A stretch of 64,000 nucleotides of DNA from assembly GCA_965650335.1 (NCBI GenBank), contig CBFGOI010000008.1, positions 1 to 64,000 of the forward strand, in the 5' to 3' direction. Within the stretch, counting starts at the first letter, position 1; every line of letters starts with the position of its first letter. Below the pieces are notes generated by a model, which was given only the letters and a program-made list of their open reading frames with translations, was not told the DNA's origin and made no database searches. The DNA is from Paradesertivirga sp965650335 (GTDB lineage: Bacteria > Bacteroidota > Bacteroidia > Sphingobacteriales > Sphingobacteriaceae). Below are positions 16,636 to 24,604 of the stretch, one piece after another. The position numbers and the translations under genes are program-made.

Positions 16636-17109
16636 ATGCAAAAGATAACTCCGTTTTTATGGTTCGACAGCCAGGCTGAAGAAGCTTCAAAATTTTACAC
16701 GTCTATTTTTAAAGATTCAGAGATACTAGGCACAATGCCAGGTCCGGGAGAATCTGTAATGGGAGTAACGTTAAAGATTAATGGACAAGAGTTGATAGCC
16801 TTTAACGGCGGCCCGCATTTCAAGCTTACCGAAGCCATTTCATTGTTTGTAAATTGCGAAACGCAGGAAGAAGTTGATGAACTTTGGGAGAAGCTTTCGG
16901 CGGGCGGAGAAAAAAGCAGATGCGGATGGCTAAAAGATAAATTTGGATTATCCTGGCAAATTATACCTCGAATTTTAGGAGAGATGTTGCAGGATAAGGA
17001 TCGCGCGAAAGCTGATCGTGTTATGCAAGCTATGCTGAAAATGGATAAAATAGATATCGCTTTATTAAAACAGGCTTATGAGCAGGATGCTTTAGAATTC
17101 AGCAAGTAA
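16636..17109 (+). CDS. VOC family protein (3-dmu-9_3-mt/PhnB-like)
   Basis: 157 aa from the ATG at 16636. The frame is open 43 codons upstream, but the family begins with MQKITPFLWFDSQAEEA and the preceding bases look like a leader. The glyoxalase-fold pattern is seen in FYTSIFKDSEI, GQELIAFNGGPHF, FVNCETQEEVDELWEKLSAGGE and the end KFGLSWQIIPRIL. Members are metal-dependent enzymes or binding proteins of mostly unknown substrate. Lies 34 bases upstream of an SRPBCC gene, likely co-transcribed. Confidence 0.9.
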   Translation: MQKITPFLWFDSQAEEASKFYTSIFKDSEILGTMPGPGESVMGVTLKINGQELIAFNGGPHFKLTEAISLFVNCETQEEVDELWEKLSAGGEKSRCGWLKDKFGLSWQIIPRILGEMLQDKDRAKADRVMQAMLKMDKIDIALLKQAYEQDALEFSK

Positions 17110-17143
17110 GATTTAGGCTTAAACTCAAAACAACTCTACTATC

Positions 17144-17596
17144 ATGGAAAAGCAAACATTCAAGATTACGATTCATGCATCGCCGGAGGAAATTTGGAAC
17201 ACTCTTTTCGGAGAAGCAACTTATTCTTTATGGACAGCGCCTTTCGCCGAGGGATCAAGTGTAAAAACAGATTGGAAAGAAGGAAGTAAAGCGCTGTTTC
17301 TGGATGGCAAAGGCCAAGGTATGGTTTCAATGATTGCAAAAAATATCCCCAATGAATATATGTCTATCAGGCATTTGGGATTTTATAAAGATGGCCTTGA
17401 GGATATGGATAGCGAAGAAGTTAAAAAATGGGCAGGTGCATTGGAAAACTACACGCTGAGGCCTTCCAATGGAAATACAGAATTGCTTATTGACATGGAT
17501 ATTTCTGAAGAGTACAAGGATTATTTTGATGATACCTGGCCTAAAGCATTGGAAAAGGTGAAGGAGCTTTCCGAAAAACAGCATCAACTTGCTTAA
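17144..17596 (+). CDS. SRPBCC (AHSA1-like) domain protein
   Basis: 150 aa, START-like fold: FKITIHASPEEIWNTLFG at the N terminus, then EGSKALFLDGKGQGMVSMIA and the C-terminal helix DTWPKALEKVKELSEKQ. Pairing with the upstream VOC gene on one transcript is frequent in Bacteroidota and suggests a shared small-molecule response, not proven. The transcript ends at the strong bidirectional terminator 17619-17655. Confidence 0.9.
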   Translation: MEKQTFKITIHASPEEIWNTLFGEATYSLWTAPFAEGSSVKTDWKEGSKALFLDGKGQGMVSMIAKNIPNEYMSIRHLGFYKDGLEDMDSEEVKKWAGALENYTLRPSNGNTELLIDMDISEEYKDYFDDTWPKALEKVKELSEKQHQLA

Positions 17597-17618
17597 TGCC
17601 CGATATATCTGTATCGCT

Positions 17619-17655
17619 AAAACGCAGACAGCACCTGGAGCGCTGTCTGCGTTTT
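17619..17655. terminator. Bidirectional terminator between SRPBCC gene and glpD
   Basis: AAAACGCAGACAGC, 9-base loop, GCTGTCTGCGTTTT: a perfect 14-bp stem with A and T tracts on both ends. It serves the plus-strand SRPBCC gene and the minus-strand glpD, and its arm overlaps the first bases of the glpD stop codon. Confidence 0.9.
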
Positions 17656-19285
17656 AACTTATAAAATCATTTTCCAGCGAAATAGGTTTCACAAAATACT
17701 GTTCCGCCAGTTCTCTAAAAGACACCAACTGACCTTCAATCCATTCTGTACTAAAGCCTAGTTCATCTGCCATAAGACGGGCAACCAGCGGCGACATCTT
17801 TATCGCCGTATCGGCATCCAGAAATAATACTCTTAGTCTGCGAGCCAATACATCTTCTACGGTCCGAGCCATTTCATTTCTTACTGCCCAAACTATTTCC
17901 GCTTTTATATAAGGATGTCCCTCGATTATTTTTTCTCCCAGATACGGCTTCTCTTCAACAAGGTTTCGGATCTCCGGTTCGTCTGAGCCATAAACTGATA
18001 AATGACTGAAAGAAACATTTTTTGTAAATCCATGAATACGCATGCTTTTTGATGAGCAGGGGACCATTGCAAGCTTCCCAACTTTTATCGCCTTGTTCAC
18101 TGTATCCTCAGCCATTTTCCGGTAGGTTGTCCATTTGCCCCCGGTTATGGTAATCAGGCCCGAATCAGCGACAATCAGCTTGTGACTTCTTAAGATGTCC
18201 TTTGTGATATTGGTTTCTTTATCCGGAGCTGCTAAAGGTCTTAATCCAGCATAGACCGACAATACGTCTTTTTCTGAAGGCTGACGAGTTAAATACTGAC
18301 CCGCTGTTTCCAGAATAAATTCAATTTCGTCGTCCCGTGCAACCGGCTCAAGGCTTGGCTTATTTAAAGGTGTATCTGTTGTTCCAAGCACTACATAATT
18401 ATACCAGGGCACAGCAAAGAGTACACGACCATCGGCGGTTTCGGGAATAAGCAGGGCTTTATTGCTTTCGAGGAAAGTCGGGGCTAATACCAGATGCACA
18501 CCCTGACTTGGGCGAACGATTGGCTTTTTTGAAGCATTGTCCATGCGTAAGATATCATCTACAAAAACTCCGGTAGCGTTAACTATTACTTTAGCCTTTA
18601 AGTGATATTCGTTTTTATTCTCAAGATCGAATGCCTTTACGCCGTCTATTTTCCCGTTGCCGTCCTTCAACAAGCCCGTTACTTTAAAATAATTCAGCAA
18701 TGTACCCCCCTTTTCCGCACAGGTTTGGGCGATATTAATCGCCAGTCTTGCATCATCAAACTGGCCATCCCAATATTCTATCCCACCTTTCAATCCTTCG
18801 GATTTAATCATAGGCATATCCTGCATCAGCTGCTCTTTCCTTAAAAGTTTTGATCTGCCAATACTATATTTACCTGACAGCCAATCGTACAGTTTCAAGC
18901 CAATCAGGTATTTTAATTTAGAGAACCAGGTATAACAAGGAATTATGAATGGTTGCTTTTTAACGATATGCGGAGCATTTTTCAACAATACACCCCTTTC
19001 CTGAAGAGATTCAAGAACTAAAGCAATATTACCCTGCGCGAGATATCGAACACCTCCATGAACCAATTTGGTACTCCGGCTTGAGGTTCCTTTCGCAAAA
19101 TCAGACTGCTCAAGAAGTAAGGTCTTAAATCCTCTCAGGGACGCATCCAGGGCGGTTCCTAATCCTGTAGCTCCGCCTCCAATAACAATAATATCCCAGC
19201 TGCTATTATCCAGGCTTTTTACAAACAGGTCGCGGTTAAAATATCCTTCTCGAGTATCTCCCATACTATCGGCTTCAGTAGTCAT
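17654..19285 (-). CDS. glpD: Glycerol-3-phosphate dehydrogenase/oxidase (FAD)
   Basis: 543 aa from the ATG at 19285; a GTG at 19306 and an ATG at 19264 are alternatives. FAD-binding GGGATGLGTAL lies near residue 36, followed by LLEQSDFAKGTSSRSTKLVHGG split around 57-76 and the flavoprotein C-terminal pattern TITGGKWTTYRKMAED. The C-terminal DAO_C domain ends the protein. It oxidises sn-glycerol-3-phosphate to dihydroxyacetone phosphate at the membrane, passing electrons to quinone. An inverted repeat CACAC-N6-GTGTG at 19304-19319 lies at the upstream edge and could be a control site. No glpK or glpF adjoins it. Confidence 0.95.
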   Translation of the reverse strand: MTTEADSMGDTREGYFNRDLFVKSLDNSSWDIIVIGGGATGLGTALDASLRGFKTLLLEQSDFAKGTSSRSTKLVHGGVRYLAQGNIALVLESLQERGVLLKNAPHIVKKQPFIIPCYTWFSKLKYLIGLKLYDWLSGKYSIGRSKLLRKEQLMQDMPMIKSEGLKGGIEYWDGQFDDARLAINIAQTCAEKGGTLLNYFKVTGLLKDGNGKIDGVKAFDLENKNEYHLKAKVIVNATGVFVDDILRMDNASKKPIVRPSQGVHLVLAPTFLESNKALLIPETADGRVLFAVPWYNYVVLGTTDTPLNKPSLEPVARDDEIEFILETAGQYLTRQPSEKDVLSVYAGLRPLAAPDKETNITKDILRSHKLIVADSGLITITGGKWTTYRKMAEDTVNKAIKVGKLAMVPCSSKSMRIHGFTKNVSFSHLSVYGSDEPEIRNLVEEKPYLGEKIIEGHPYIKAEIVWAVRNEMARTVEDVLARRLRVLFLDADTAIKMSPLVARLMADELGFSTEWIEGQLVSFRELAEQYFVKPISLENDFIS

Positions 19286-19326
19286 GCACAATCCGGATTG
19301 CTTCACACAGCCTAGTGTGTGCGGTT

Positions 19327-19779
19327 CTATACTCCGAATTGATTTAAATGGTGATCAAGATGTTTATAAAACATAGTGTTCCATTCTTTAACAGATAACA
19401 GTCCAAAAGAATGTGATTCTTTTTTATCAAAATAACTCTCACCCAGTTGCTGAGTTTTAATGATATAGTCTATTAAACGCTTTTTTTCGATCTCAAAATC
19501 CTTTGAATCACTTATGATATAATGTGGAGCAGTTGGGTTATTCCGCTTATAAGGGGTGTCGCTAACAACGATCTTTTTCACAAAGGTCTTAAGAATAAGC
19601 TTCATCAAGGGATTGGGCTTTTTATGTTTGTCTTCATATACGGTTTCGTAGGTAACATTGCAATGTGCCAGCATCTGTGCTACACTCATTTTCCCCCATA
19701 AGGGCTGTGAATCTGGCTTTAGCTGATTTATGCGGGTTATGATTTCATCTGTAACAGTGGGGTCGAATATATTTTTCAT
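19327..19779 (-). CDS. DUF1569 domain protein (DinB-like fold)
   Basis: 150 aa. Typical DUF1569 pattern: INQLKPDSQPLWGKMSVAQMLAHCNVTYE near the start, with the His in AQMLAHC, then KNPLMKLI-like and the C-terminal EWNTMFYKHLDHHLNQFGV, whose histidines fit the DinB-type metal site. Function unknown; may be a thiol-dependent enzyme of the DinB superfamily. Upstream of glpD on the same strand, 41 bases from its farthest possible start. Confidence 0.88.
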   Translation of the reverse strand: MKNIFDPTVTDEIITRINQLKPDSQPLWGKMSVAQMLAHCNVTYETVYEDKHKKPNPLMKLILKTFVKKIVVSDTPYKRNNPTAPHYIISDSKDFEIEKKRLIDYIIKTQQLGESYFDKKESHSFGLLSVKEWNTMFYKHLDHHLNQFGV

Positions 19780-19906
19780 GATTTAATAATAGGTTTTTTT
19801 ATTGAATGGATTGCGTTTTTGACAGGATTGTTTGCGGAGATAATTTTTCTGCTGTTCATTGGCGCAGAGACATTGTCTTTTGTTAATATAAGGCAGGGTG
19901 CATTTA

Positions 19907-20689
19907 TTAAAACAGCTTTTCTATAAATACGTTCAGCACTTCAATTAATATCAGGATGATTATGATCCACTCGAGCATGGTGCTGTGCCGGTATTGGAGC
20001 AGGGTACGAAAAAGTTCGAGGTTGTCTTTTACGATATTCAAACCTTCGTGGATGTTGCGAAAGCGCTCCTGGAGGTCGAATGTTCGTTTCATTCCCAGGT
20101 CGATTTTATTGAGGTTCTCATCGTCCCAGGTTTCGGGGGGTGAATCAAAAATATAGAGGTTCTCGGATATGCGGTTCTTAAGCAAAAGTGTTTTTCCGAT
20201 ATACTTTTTCAGGTTCTTTCCTGAGATATTTAACCGGCCCCTATTCTCCAGAATTTGGGTATGATAGTTTGTCTCTTCTAATAGTTTGCTGGTTTGCGAG
20301 TAGTAATAATCGAGCGCTACGGATTGCGCAACATTGAGCATAATGAGCCGGATAACCTGAATATCTGAGGCTTTTATGGATATTACGTTGTAGCCAATCT
20401 TATTCTCACCGGCATTGGTTTCTATCTCATACTCTTCGGTCATGTTTTCTTCGAAGAGATTTTTACAAAAAGGGGCAATGAGTCGCAGAAAGGAAGAGAT
20501 TTGAATCGGATCGCAGTTTAAAAAGCAAACGACTCCATATTTAAATACATAGATGTATTCGCCGGTGGCGGTTTTATAAAATAACTCGTCAGAATCGCTG
20601 TAATATAACTCACCCTTGAAGACCGATTTAAATTGCTTAACGTCAATACTATCAGCAATCTGGTAGGATAAAACTTTCTGGGTGGCCAT
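19907..20689 (-). CDS. RMD1/SIF2 family protein (DUF155) with C-terminal membrane anchor
   Basis: 260 aa. The N-terminal half shows the DUF155 pattern: ELFYKTATGEYIYVFKYGVVCFLN and, after it, VSIKASDIQVIRLIMLNVAQSVALDYY. A coiled region (about 130-225, with MKRTFDLQERFRNIHEGLNIV) precedes one hydrophobic segment at about 238-256. Eukaryotic Rmd1 proteins sit in the mitochondrial inner membrane; the role in bacteria is unknown. An 11-base G run lies 84 bases upstream of the start. Confidence 0.88.
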   Translation of the reverse strand: MATQKVLSYQIADSIDVKQFKSVFKGELYYSDSDELFYKTATGEYIYVFKYGVVCFLNCDPIQISSFLRLIAPFCKNLFEENMTEEYEIETNAGENKIGYNVISIKASDIQVIRLIMLNVAQSVALDYYYSQTSKLLEETNYHTQILENRGRLNISGKNLKKYIGKTLLLKNRISENLYIFDSPPETWDDENLNKIDLGMKRTFDLQERFRNIHEGLNIVKDNLELFRTLLQYRHSTMLEWIIIILILIEVLNVFIEKLF

Positions 20690-20772
20690 TTTTTAGTCCT
20701 GATGAAAAGCTCGCTTATTGGTAAAATAGTTTAATCAGGGTTTTGTTTTGGGCAGTATTGTAATGTGATAAT

Positions 20773-20783
20773 GGGGGGGGGGG
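20773..20783. repeat. Homopolymer of 11 G
   Basis: Eleven G in a row on the plus strand in a low-GC genome, 84 bases upstream of the DUF155 start on the minus strand. Such tracts change length by slippage and can alter promoter spacing. No promoter element around it is clear. Confidence 0.7.
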
Positions 20784-20850
20784 TTATGTTTTAAGATGGG
20801 GCTATAGGGAAGGCAGGGATTGGTAGGTCGGGGTTGGATCGGGGTGGTTC

Positions 20851-20890
20851 CAGCCCCGTCATTCTCGCGCAGGCGGGAATCCTAATGCAG
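20851..20890. repeat. 40-bp intergenic repeat, copy 1
   Basis: Differs from copy 2 (21240-21279) at 3 of 40 positions. Its core ATTCTCGC-GCAG-GCGGGAAT is a hairpin with one G-T pair. This core resembles the GTCATTCCCGC...GCGGGAAT palindrome found between genes in many bacteria. Confidence 0.8.
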
Positions 20891-21239
20891 AGCAAATTAA
20901 AAAAGGGGGTAATCTCAACCAGACGACTTTGTTTTCTTCTGCTCATCGGCGCAGAGGCCTAGTCCTTTTGGCCGCAAAAGTACCAAAACTCTTGTGCCCT
21001 CCCGAGGTGCCTTTCTGCACAGATCCCAGCACAGATTTGCCAGCAGCGCTCAGGACTGCGCCTGTTTACGCCTGCGCTTAGGCCTTTGCTTCGATAAACA
21101 GCCGATGCCCTTTTCCTGCACACAAAGCTTGCTGCTGGCCAATCTCTCTCCGGCACGGTCGGGATGGCACAATTCTTCGTAGGTTAAGGGTTGAAGTTAT
21201 TGTTCTGTTGCTGGATGCGTTATACTCAAAAGAAATAAC

Positions 21240-21279
21240 CAGTCCCGTCATTCTCGCGCAGGCGCGAATCTTAATGCAG
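21240..21279. repeat. 40-bp intergenic repeat, copy 2
   Basis: Second copy, with core ATTCTCGC-GCAG-GCGCGAAT. Direct orientation relative to copy 1, 350 bases apart. Confidence 0.8.
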
Positions 21280-21389
21280 GGTAAGACTTATGAGTACTGC
21301 GAGTGCGAAACCAGAAGGAGCTCCGACAGAGCTTTCTAGAAATGTGGCCGGACAGAGATTCTGGCAAATTTAGTTTTAGTACACTGTTA

Positions 21390-21444
21390 GTACAGTATGT
21401 GTACAGTATCTGTATAGTACCTGTACAGTATCTATACAGCAGTG
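21390..21444. repeat. Tandem repeat, five units of 11 bp
   Basis: Units follow GTACAGTATCT with drift: GTACAGTATGT, GTACAGTATCT, GTATAGTACCT, GTACAGTATCT, ATACAGCAGTG. The period is not a multiple of three and no frame runs through it, so it is non-coding. Confidence 0.8.
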
Positions 21445-22105
21445 TCTCAGTAATTGTCTCGTAAGTCAGGGTTTTGTTTATGTTGGGCTGCTGCGCTTAC
21501 AATGATTGGTTCCAAACAGCATTTTTGCTTTCTAACACGCCTGCTAAGCATCCAAACTCCTCTCTAAAGAGAGGGTGCGCTCGGCGGTAAAAGTGGCGGG
21601 TGTGGGTTTTTATTTTTCTGCTTATGGAACGGTGGCGAGTAATTGTACGAGTATCATCGTTCTAACTACAAATCGTCCTCCACCCCGCCATGTCATTGCC
21701 TGATCGGCAATCATAAAGCGCCATGCCGGCGCCATGCTTATCTTGCTCAGTATCAGTGCCGTACAAAACAACGCAACCAATACAATTAAGTTAACGCTAG
21801 CAATTACATCAATACCTGTCTTTGTACAACAGCTAATTCTCTCCGTTTCCATGCTCTTTACCAGGTACACTAAGCAAAAATCTTTTTAGTTTTTCTATGA
21901 ATTTCCCGAAGAGCTCCCGAACAAGCTTCTTTTTTGAGCTCAGCAGGAAAAACATCTTTAACCCCCCATTACAAATCTGTTTTTAGGAGACAATTGTTCA
22001 CCTGATAAAAAAACTTGCCTTTAAGAGTATTTAAAATGCCTGTTCCGTATCTGCGCCCTACACTTAGTGTACCTTGTTCGAGACATGTTCGGAATTTTGG
22101 CTGGC

Positions 22106-22149
22106 TGTCCCGAACCTGTCTCGAACCTGTCCCGAACCTGTCCCCTGCA
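22106..22149. repeat. Tandem repeat, three and a half units of 11 bp
   Basis: TGTCCCGAACC, TGTCTCGAACC, TGTCCCGAACC and a partial fourth unit. Same 11-bp period as the array at 21390, but unrelated in sequence. Confidence 0.8.
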
Positions 22150-22366
22150 AGGCCCCCATCAAGGATACACAAGAGACGAATTTGGAAGTGACAATTAGAG
22201 TTTGTCGTAGGGTCAGGACTTATACCAGCAAGTTGATCAGTTTGTTCAGAGAGTAAAGGAAGGCTTGTTTTGCGTCAATTCCTTCTTTTCCTCGATTTCA
22301 CTCATGTTTTGAATTTTTCTTTGGTGAAGTTAAAAAATAAGATATTTACTAAGCAAGGGCTATACA

Positions 22367-23080
22367 ATGAATAAAGAAGCAGAAGAAATTACCAGTTACG
22401 GGTTTACTATAATTGAAAACGTCTATACGGAAAATGAAATTAATGCGCTGATAAGCGGAATAAATAGCGTAGATAACTCTAAGCCTCTTTTCAGAAAAAC
22501 GAATGATTTATTTGCTATCCGCCAGTTCCTGAAAGAGGTACCCGGCGTTAAAGAACTGGTATTTAATAGCCGGCTTAAAGAAATCATTAATAAGCTTTTT
22601 GATGATTCTTATTTTGTAGTGAAGTCTATCTACTTTGATAAACCTCCTCAATCGAACTGGTTTGTGGCCTGCCACCAAGACCTCACCATTTCTGTGAAAA
22701 AGAAAACAGAACACCATGGTTTTGGCCCCTGGACAGTTAAACACAATCAGTTTGCTGTGCAGCCTCCCCTAACTATTCTGGAAGATAATTTTACGGTTCG
22801 CATTCATCTGGATGATACTAATGAAGATAATGGCGCTTTAAAAATTATTTGTGGGAGTCATTTAAAAGGAATCTACAGACCTGAAACTGTTGATCGAACT
22901 ATTGAAAAAGAAGTAGCTTGTCCGGTGAAAAAAGGTGGAATTATGATAATGAGGCCGTTATTATTGCATGCATCTGGAAGAACCAGAAATGAGGCCAGAA
23001 GAAGGGTGATTCATATTGAGTTTAGCAGGATGGGATTGCCTGAAGGGATGGAATGGGCGGAGTATGAATCGGTGGTTTAA
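22367..23080 (+). CDS. Phytanoyl-CoA dioxygenase (PhyH) family protein
   Basis: 237 aa. Fe(II)/2-oxoglutarate oxygenase fold: facial-triad candidates His103 and Asp105 in ACHQDLTI and His201 in LLLHASGR, with Arg205 or Arg211 to hold 2-oxoglutarate. LDDTNEDNGALKIICGSH (148-165) is the typical PhyH turn. Family members hydroxylate diverse small molecules or lipids; substrate unknown. It stands alone between the repeat-rich segment and repeat copy A, with its own start region, so it may be part of the accessory island. Confidence 0.9.
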   Translation: MNKEAEEITSYGFTIIENVYTENEINALISGINSVDNSKPLFRKTNDLFAIRQFLKEVPGVKELVFNSRLKEIINKLFDDSYFVVKSIYFDKPPQSNWFVACHQDLTISVKKKTEHHGFGPWTVKHNQFAVQPPLTILEDNFTVRIHLDDTNEDNGALKIICGSHLKGIYRPETVDRTIEKEVACPVKKGGIMIMRPLLLHASGRTRNEARRRVIHIEFSRMGLPEGMEWAEYESVV

Positions 23081-23090
23081 TTCCGCGTCT

Positions 23091-23230
23091 GCGACAGGAG
23101 CTTGAACCTTGAAGTAAAGCCGCTCACACTTACATGTAGGAAGATGAAGGTTTGTAGAGGTATGGCCGGACAGAGTTCTGGTTTTCGAGGTGGGATTTCA
23201 GTCGCCCTGCGGAAGACTGAAACCAGAAAG
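23091..23230 (+). repeat. Dispersed repeat of about 140 bp, copy A
   Basis: Highly similar to copy B (24396-24539): both contain CTTGAAC/CTCGAAC then CTTGAAGTAAA, AAGATGAAGGTTTG, ATGGCCGGACAGAG and end in GGAAGACTGAAACCAGA. The 3' half folds: TTTCAGTC pairs with GACTGAAA around an 11-base loop, and CTGGTTT with AAACCAG outside an internal bulge. No coding frame spans it. Starts 10 bases after the PhyH stop. Confidence 0.85.
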
Positions 23231-23300
23231 GGCGAGTTTGTTGCCAAGGAATTAAACTCTAACGGCAATTCTGTAGATAGCGACTGTTAATACTTGTATT

Positions 23301-23840
23301 ATGCAAAGAACTATTATATGTATATCTATAATCATGCTTTTGGCATCTTGTAGAACTAGCAAACCTGTTTATAAACCCTATAAATTTTCTATTCCCAAAG
23401 GGTTCACTCAGCTTTCGAAGACAGAGGCTGATTCACTAGTTAAGACCTTCGCTGGAAATTTTAAGAATGTCACATACTACAACTTTTATTTAAAGGACTC
23501 TATTGTGTTAGGTTTGCTAGTGAATAAAAATCCAAATCCGGACTATAATGTAAAGAAGCAAGTAGAATCTAATCATCAAGTTCGAACTCGCAATGATCAA
23601 TATATACCTCAAAATGCAGAGAAATATGATGGTTATAGCATTGAGCAAAAGAATGGCTTAGAACTGGTGATTTCGAATTACCATTCCGTCATAAATGGGA
23701 ATTTAATGTACTATAAGAGCTTCCTCACCCAAACTGGGGATGATGTACTTAGAGGGTTAGTTGTTTTTCCTCAGGCAGATTCTGTTAGAGGGCAGAGAGC
23801 ATTGAATGAAGTTGTCAATAGTGTTAGCGTGAAACGGTGA
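23301..23840 (+). CDS. Hypothetical lipoprotein
   Basis: 179 aa. Signal peptide of lipoprotein type: a short hydrophobic stretch (IICISIIMLLA) and the lipobox LLASC with Cys17. The mature part is about 160 aa, has no membrane segment and no family I recognise; FSIPKGFTQLSKTEADSLVKTF and LVVFPQADSVRGQRALNEVV are notable. It lies inside the module flanked by the two 140-bp repeats. Probably anchored to the periplasmic or outer-membrane surface. Confidence 0.8.
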   Translation: MQRTIICISIIMLLASCRTSKPVYKPYKFSIPKGFTQLSKTEADSLVKTFAGNFKNVTYYNFYLKDSIVLGLLVNKNPNPDYNVKKQVESNHQVRTRNDQYIPQNAEKYDGYSIEQKNGLELVISNYHSVINGNLMYYKSFLTQTGDDVLRGLVVFPQADSVRGQRALNEVVNSVSVKR

Positions 23841-23900
23841 AGAATTTCTACTTAAGGTTTTTTATATTGGTCGTTCCGCTACGCCTTTTACATTTAGCAT

Positions 23901-24041
23901 ATGGGAAGAAAGTATGCCATTCGCGGGACGACAAATAACGACAAAAGCGACAATTTGTATTTGTTAACAGAAGGGTGCAAAGAGCTTCAATTTTTATTAG
24001 ATTGCTATCCTGATATGCCAGGATATTTCTCCCTTAGCTAA
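23901..24041 (+). CDS. Possible small protein, 46 aa
   Basis: ATG-started frame (MGRKYAIRGTTNNDKSDN...PDMPGYFSLS) with natural-looking composition. Its TAA is in the same frame as, and 9 bases before, the ATG of the next membrane protein. Either a short upstream gene or the N-terminal part of one longer gene broken by a stop. No known family. Confidence 0.4.
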   Translation: MGRKYAIRGTTNNDKSDNLYLLTEGCKELQFLLDCYPDMPGYFSLS

Positions 24042-24050
24042 TTGATATAC

Positions 24051-24362
24051 ATGAACCAGGCAGTCTATTTATTAATCCCTTTAATTTTTCTCGGATGGTA
24101 TATTGTTACCTTAAGAGTACTTGTTTATTGGAGGATGCTTAAGCAGAAAACAATTTTTGATTATTTCATAGTCATCTGTTATTACACTATTGGTTTTATC
24201 CATTTCCCAATGAAACTCAGTGAAAATTTTCCAGATCAAAAGATACTAGCGCTATCACGACGATATGATAAGCTGTTAAAGTATTTTTATTTTAGTGTGA
24301 CTACCGTGCTTACTTTTATTGTTCTGCTAATGGTTGCAGAAATGAAACAAAGGTCGAAATAA
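24051..24362 (+). CDS. Small membrane protein, unknown function
   Basis: 103 aa from the ATG at 24051 (an in-frame TTG lies three codons earlier). Two or three hydrophobic segments: about 4-22, 33-48 and 76-97. Basic stretch between them (SRRYDKLLKYF). No family recognised. It is inside the repeat-bracketed module, 34 bases before repeat copy B. Confidence 0.65.
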   Translation: MNQAVYLLIPLIFLGWYIVTLRVLVYWRMLKQKTIFDYFIVICYYTIGFIHFPMKLSENFPDQKILALSRRYDKLLKYFYFSVTTVLTFIVLLMVAEMKQRSK

Positions 24363-24395
24363 GGCTCATATCTTTGTTATTAATAAACCAGAAGG

Positions 24396-24539
24396 GTGAC
24401 AGAAGCTCGAACCTTGAAGTAAAACCACTCGGGCACCTACATGGAGAAAGATGAAGGTTTGCAGAGATATGGCCGGACAGAGTCCTGGTTTTCAAGGTAA
24501 AGATTTAAGTCGTCCTGTGGAAGACTGAAACCAGAGGGG
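24396..24539 (+). repeat. Dispersed repeat of about 140 bp, copy B
   Basis: Second copy of the element at 23091-23230, same orientation, 1.3 kb apart. The terminal hairpin is weaker (TTTAAGTC against GACTGAAA). Immediately upstream of the XRE-helicase operon, so promoter elements of that operon lie at or just past its end. A short fragment sharing GTGGCCGGACAGAGATTCTGG lies at 21344-21365. Confidence 0.85.
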
Positions 24540-24570
24540 TTGCACAATGCAATGACACTTATAGTCCGTT

Positions 24571-24581
24571 GACTCAAAGTC
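24571..24581 (+). promoter_or_regulatory. Possible operator of the XRE gene
   Basis: GACT-CAA-AGTC, an 11-bp palindrome 24 bases before the XRE start. XRE regulators of two-gene operons usually repress their own promoter through such sites. The assignment is inference from position only. Confidence 0.3.
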
Positions 24582-24604
24582 GACAATAACCCATCTTGCG
24601 AAAG

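Larger units (their letters stand above)
20690..22366. other. Gene-free, repeat-rich segment, 1.7 kb
   Basis: No open frame here resembles a protein. The segment holds an 11-G run (20773-20783), two copies of a 40-bp palindrome-bearing repeat (20851-20890, 21240-21279), a GC-rich block (about 20940-21185), an 11-bp tandem repeat (21390-21444) and another 11-bp tandem repeat (22106-22149). Base composition shifts several times. It reads as accumulated repeats and decayed mobile DNA at the edge of an accessory island. Confidence 0.75.

Noticed and set aside
20959..21156. 65-aa open frame on the minus strand in the GC-rich block
   Set aside because: Cys/Arg/Trp-rich, unnatural composition, in a repeat-like block; several frames are open because of GC content.
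21622..21870. 82-aa open frame with a hydrophobic stretch
   Set aside because: No ribosome site or promoter, composition unlike neighbours, no family; likely chance in non-coding DNA.
24571..24581. Full restriction-modification system around the XRE gene
   Set aside because: No methyltransferase motif (DPPY/PCQ) in the neighbouring proteins, so a classical R-M system is not supported.
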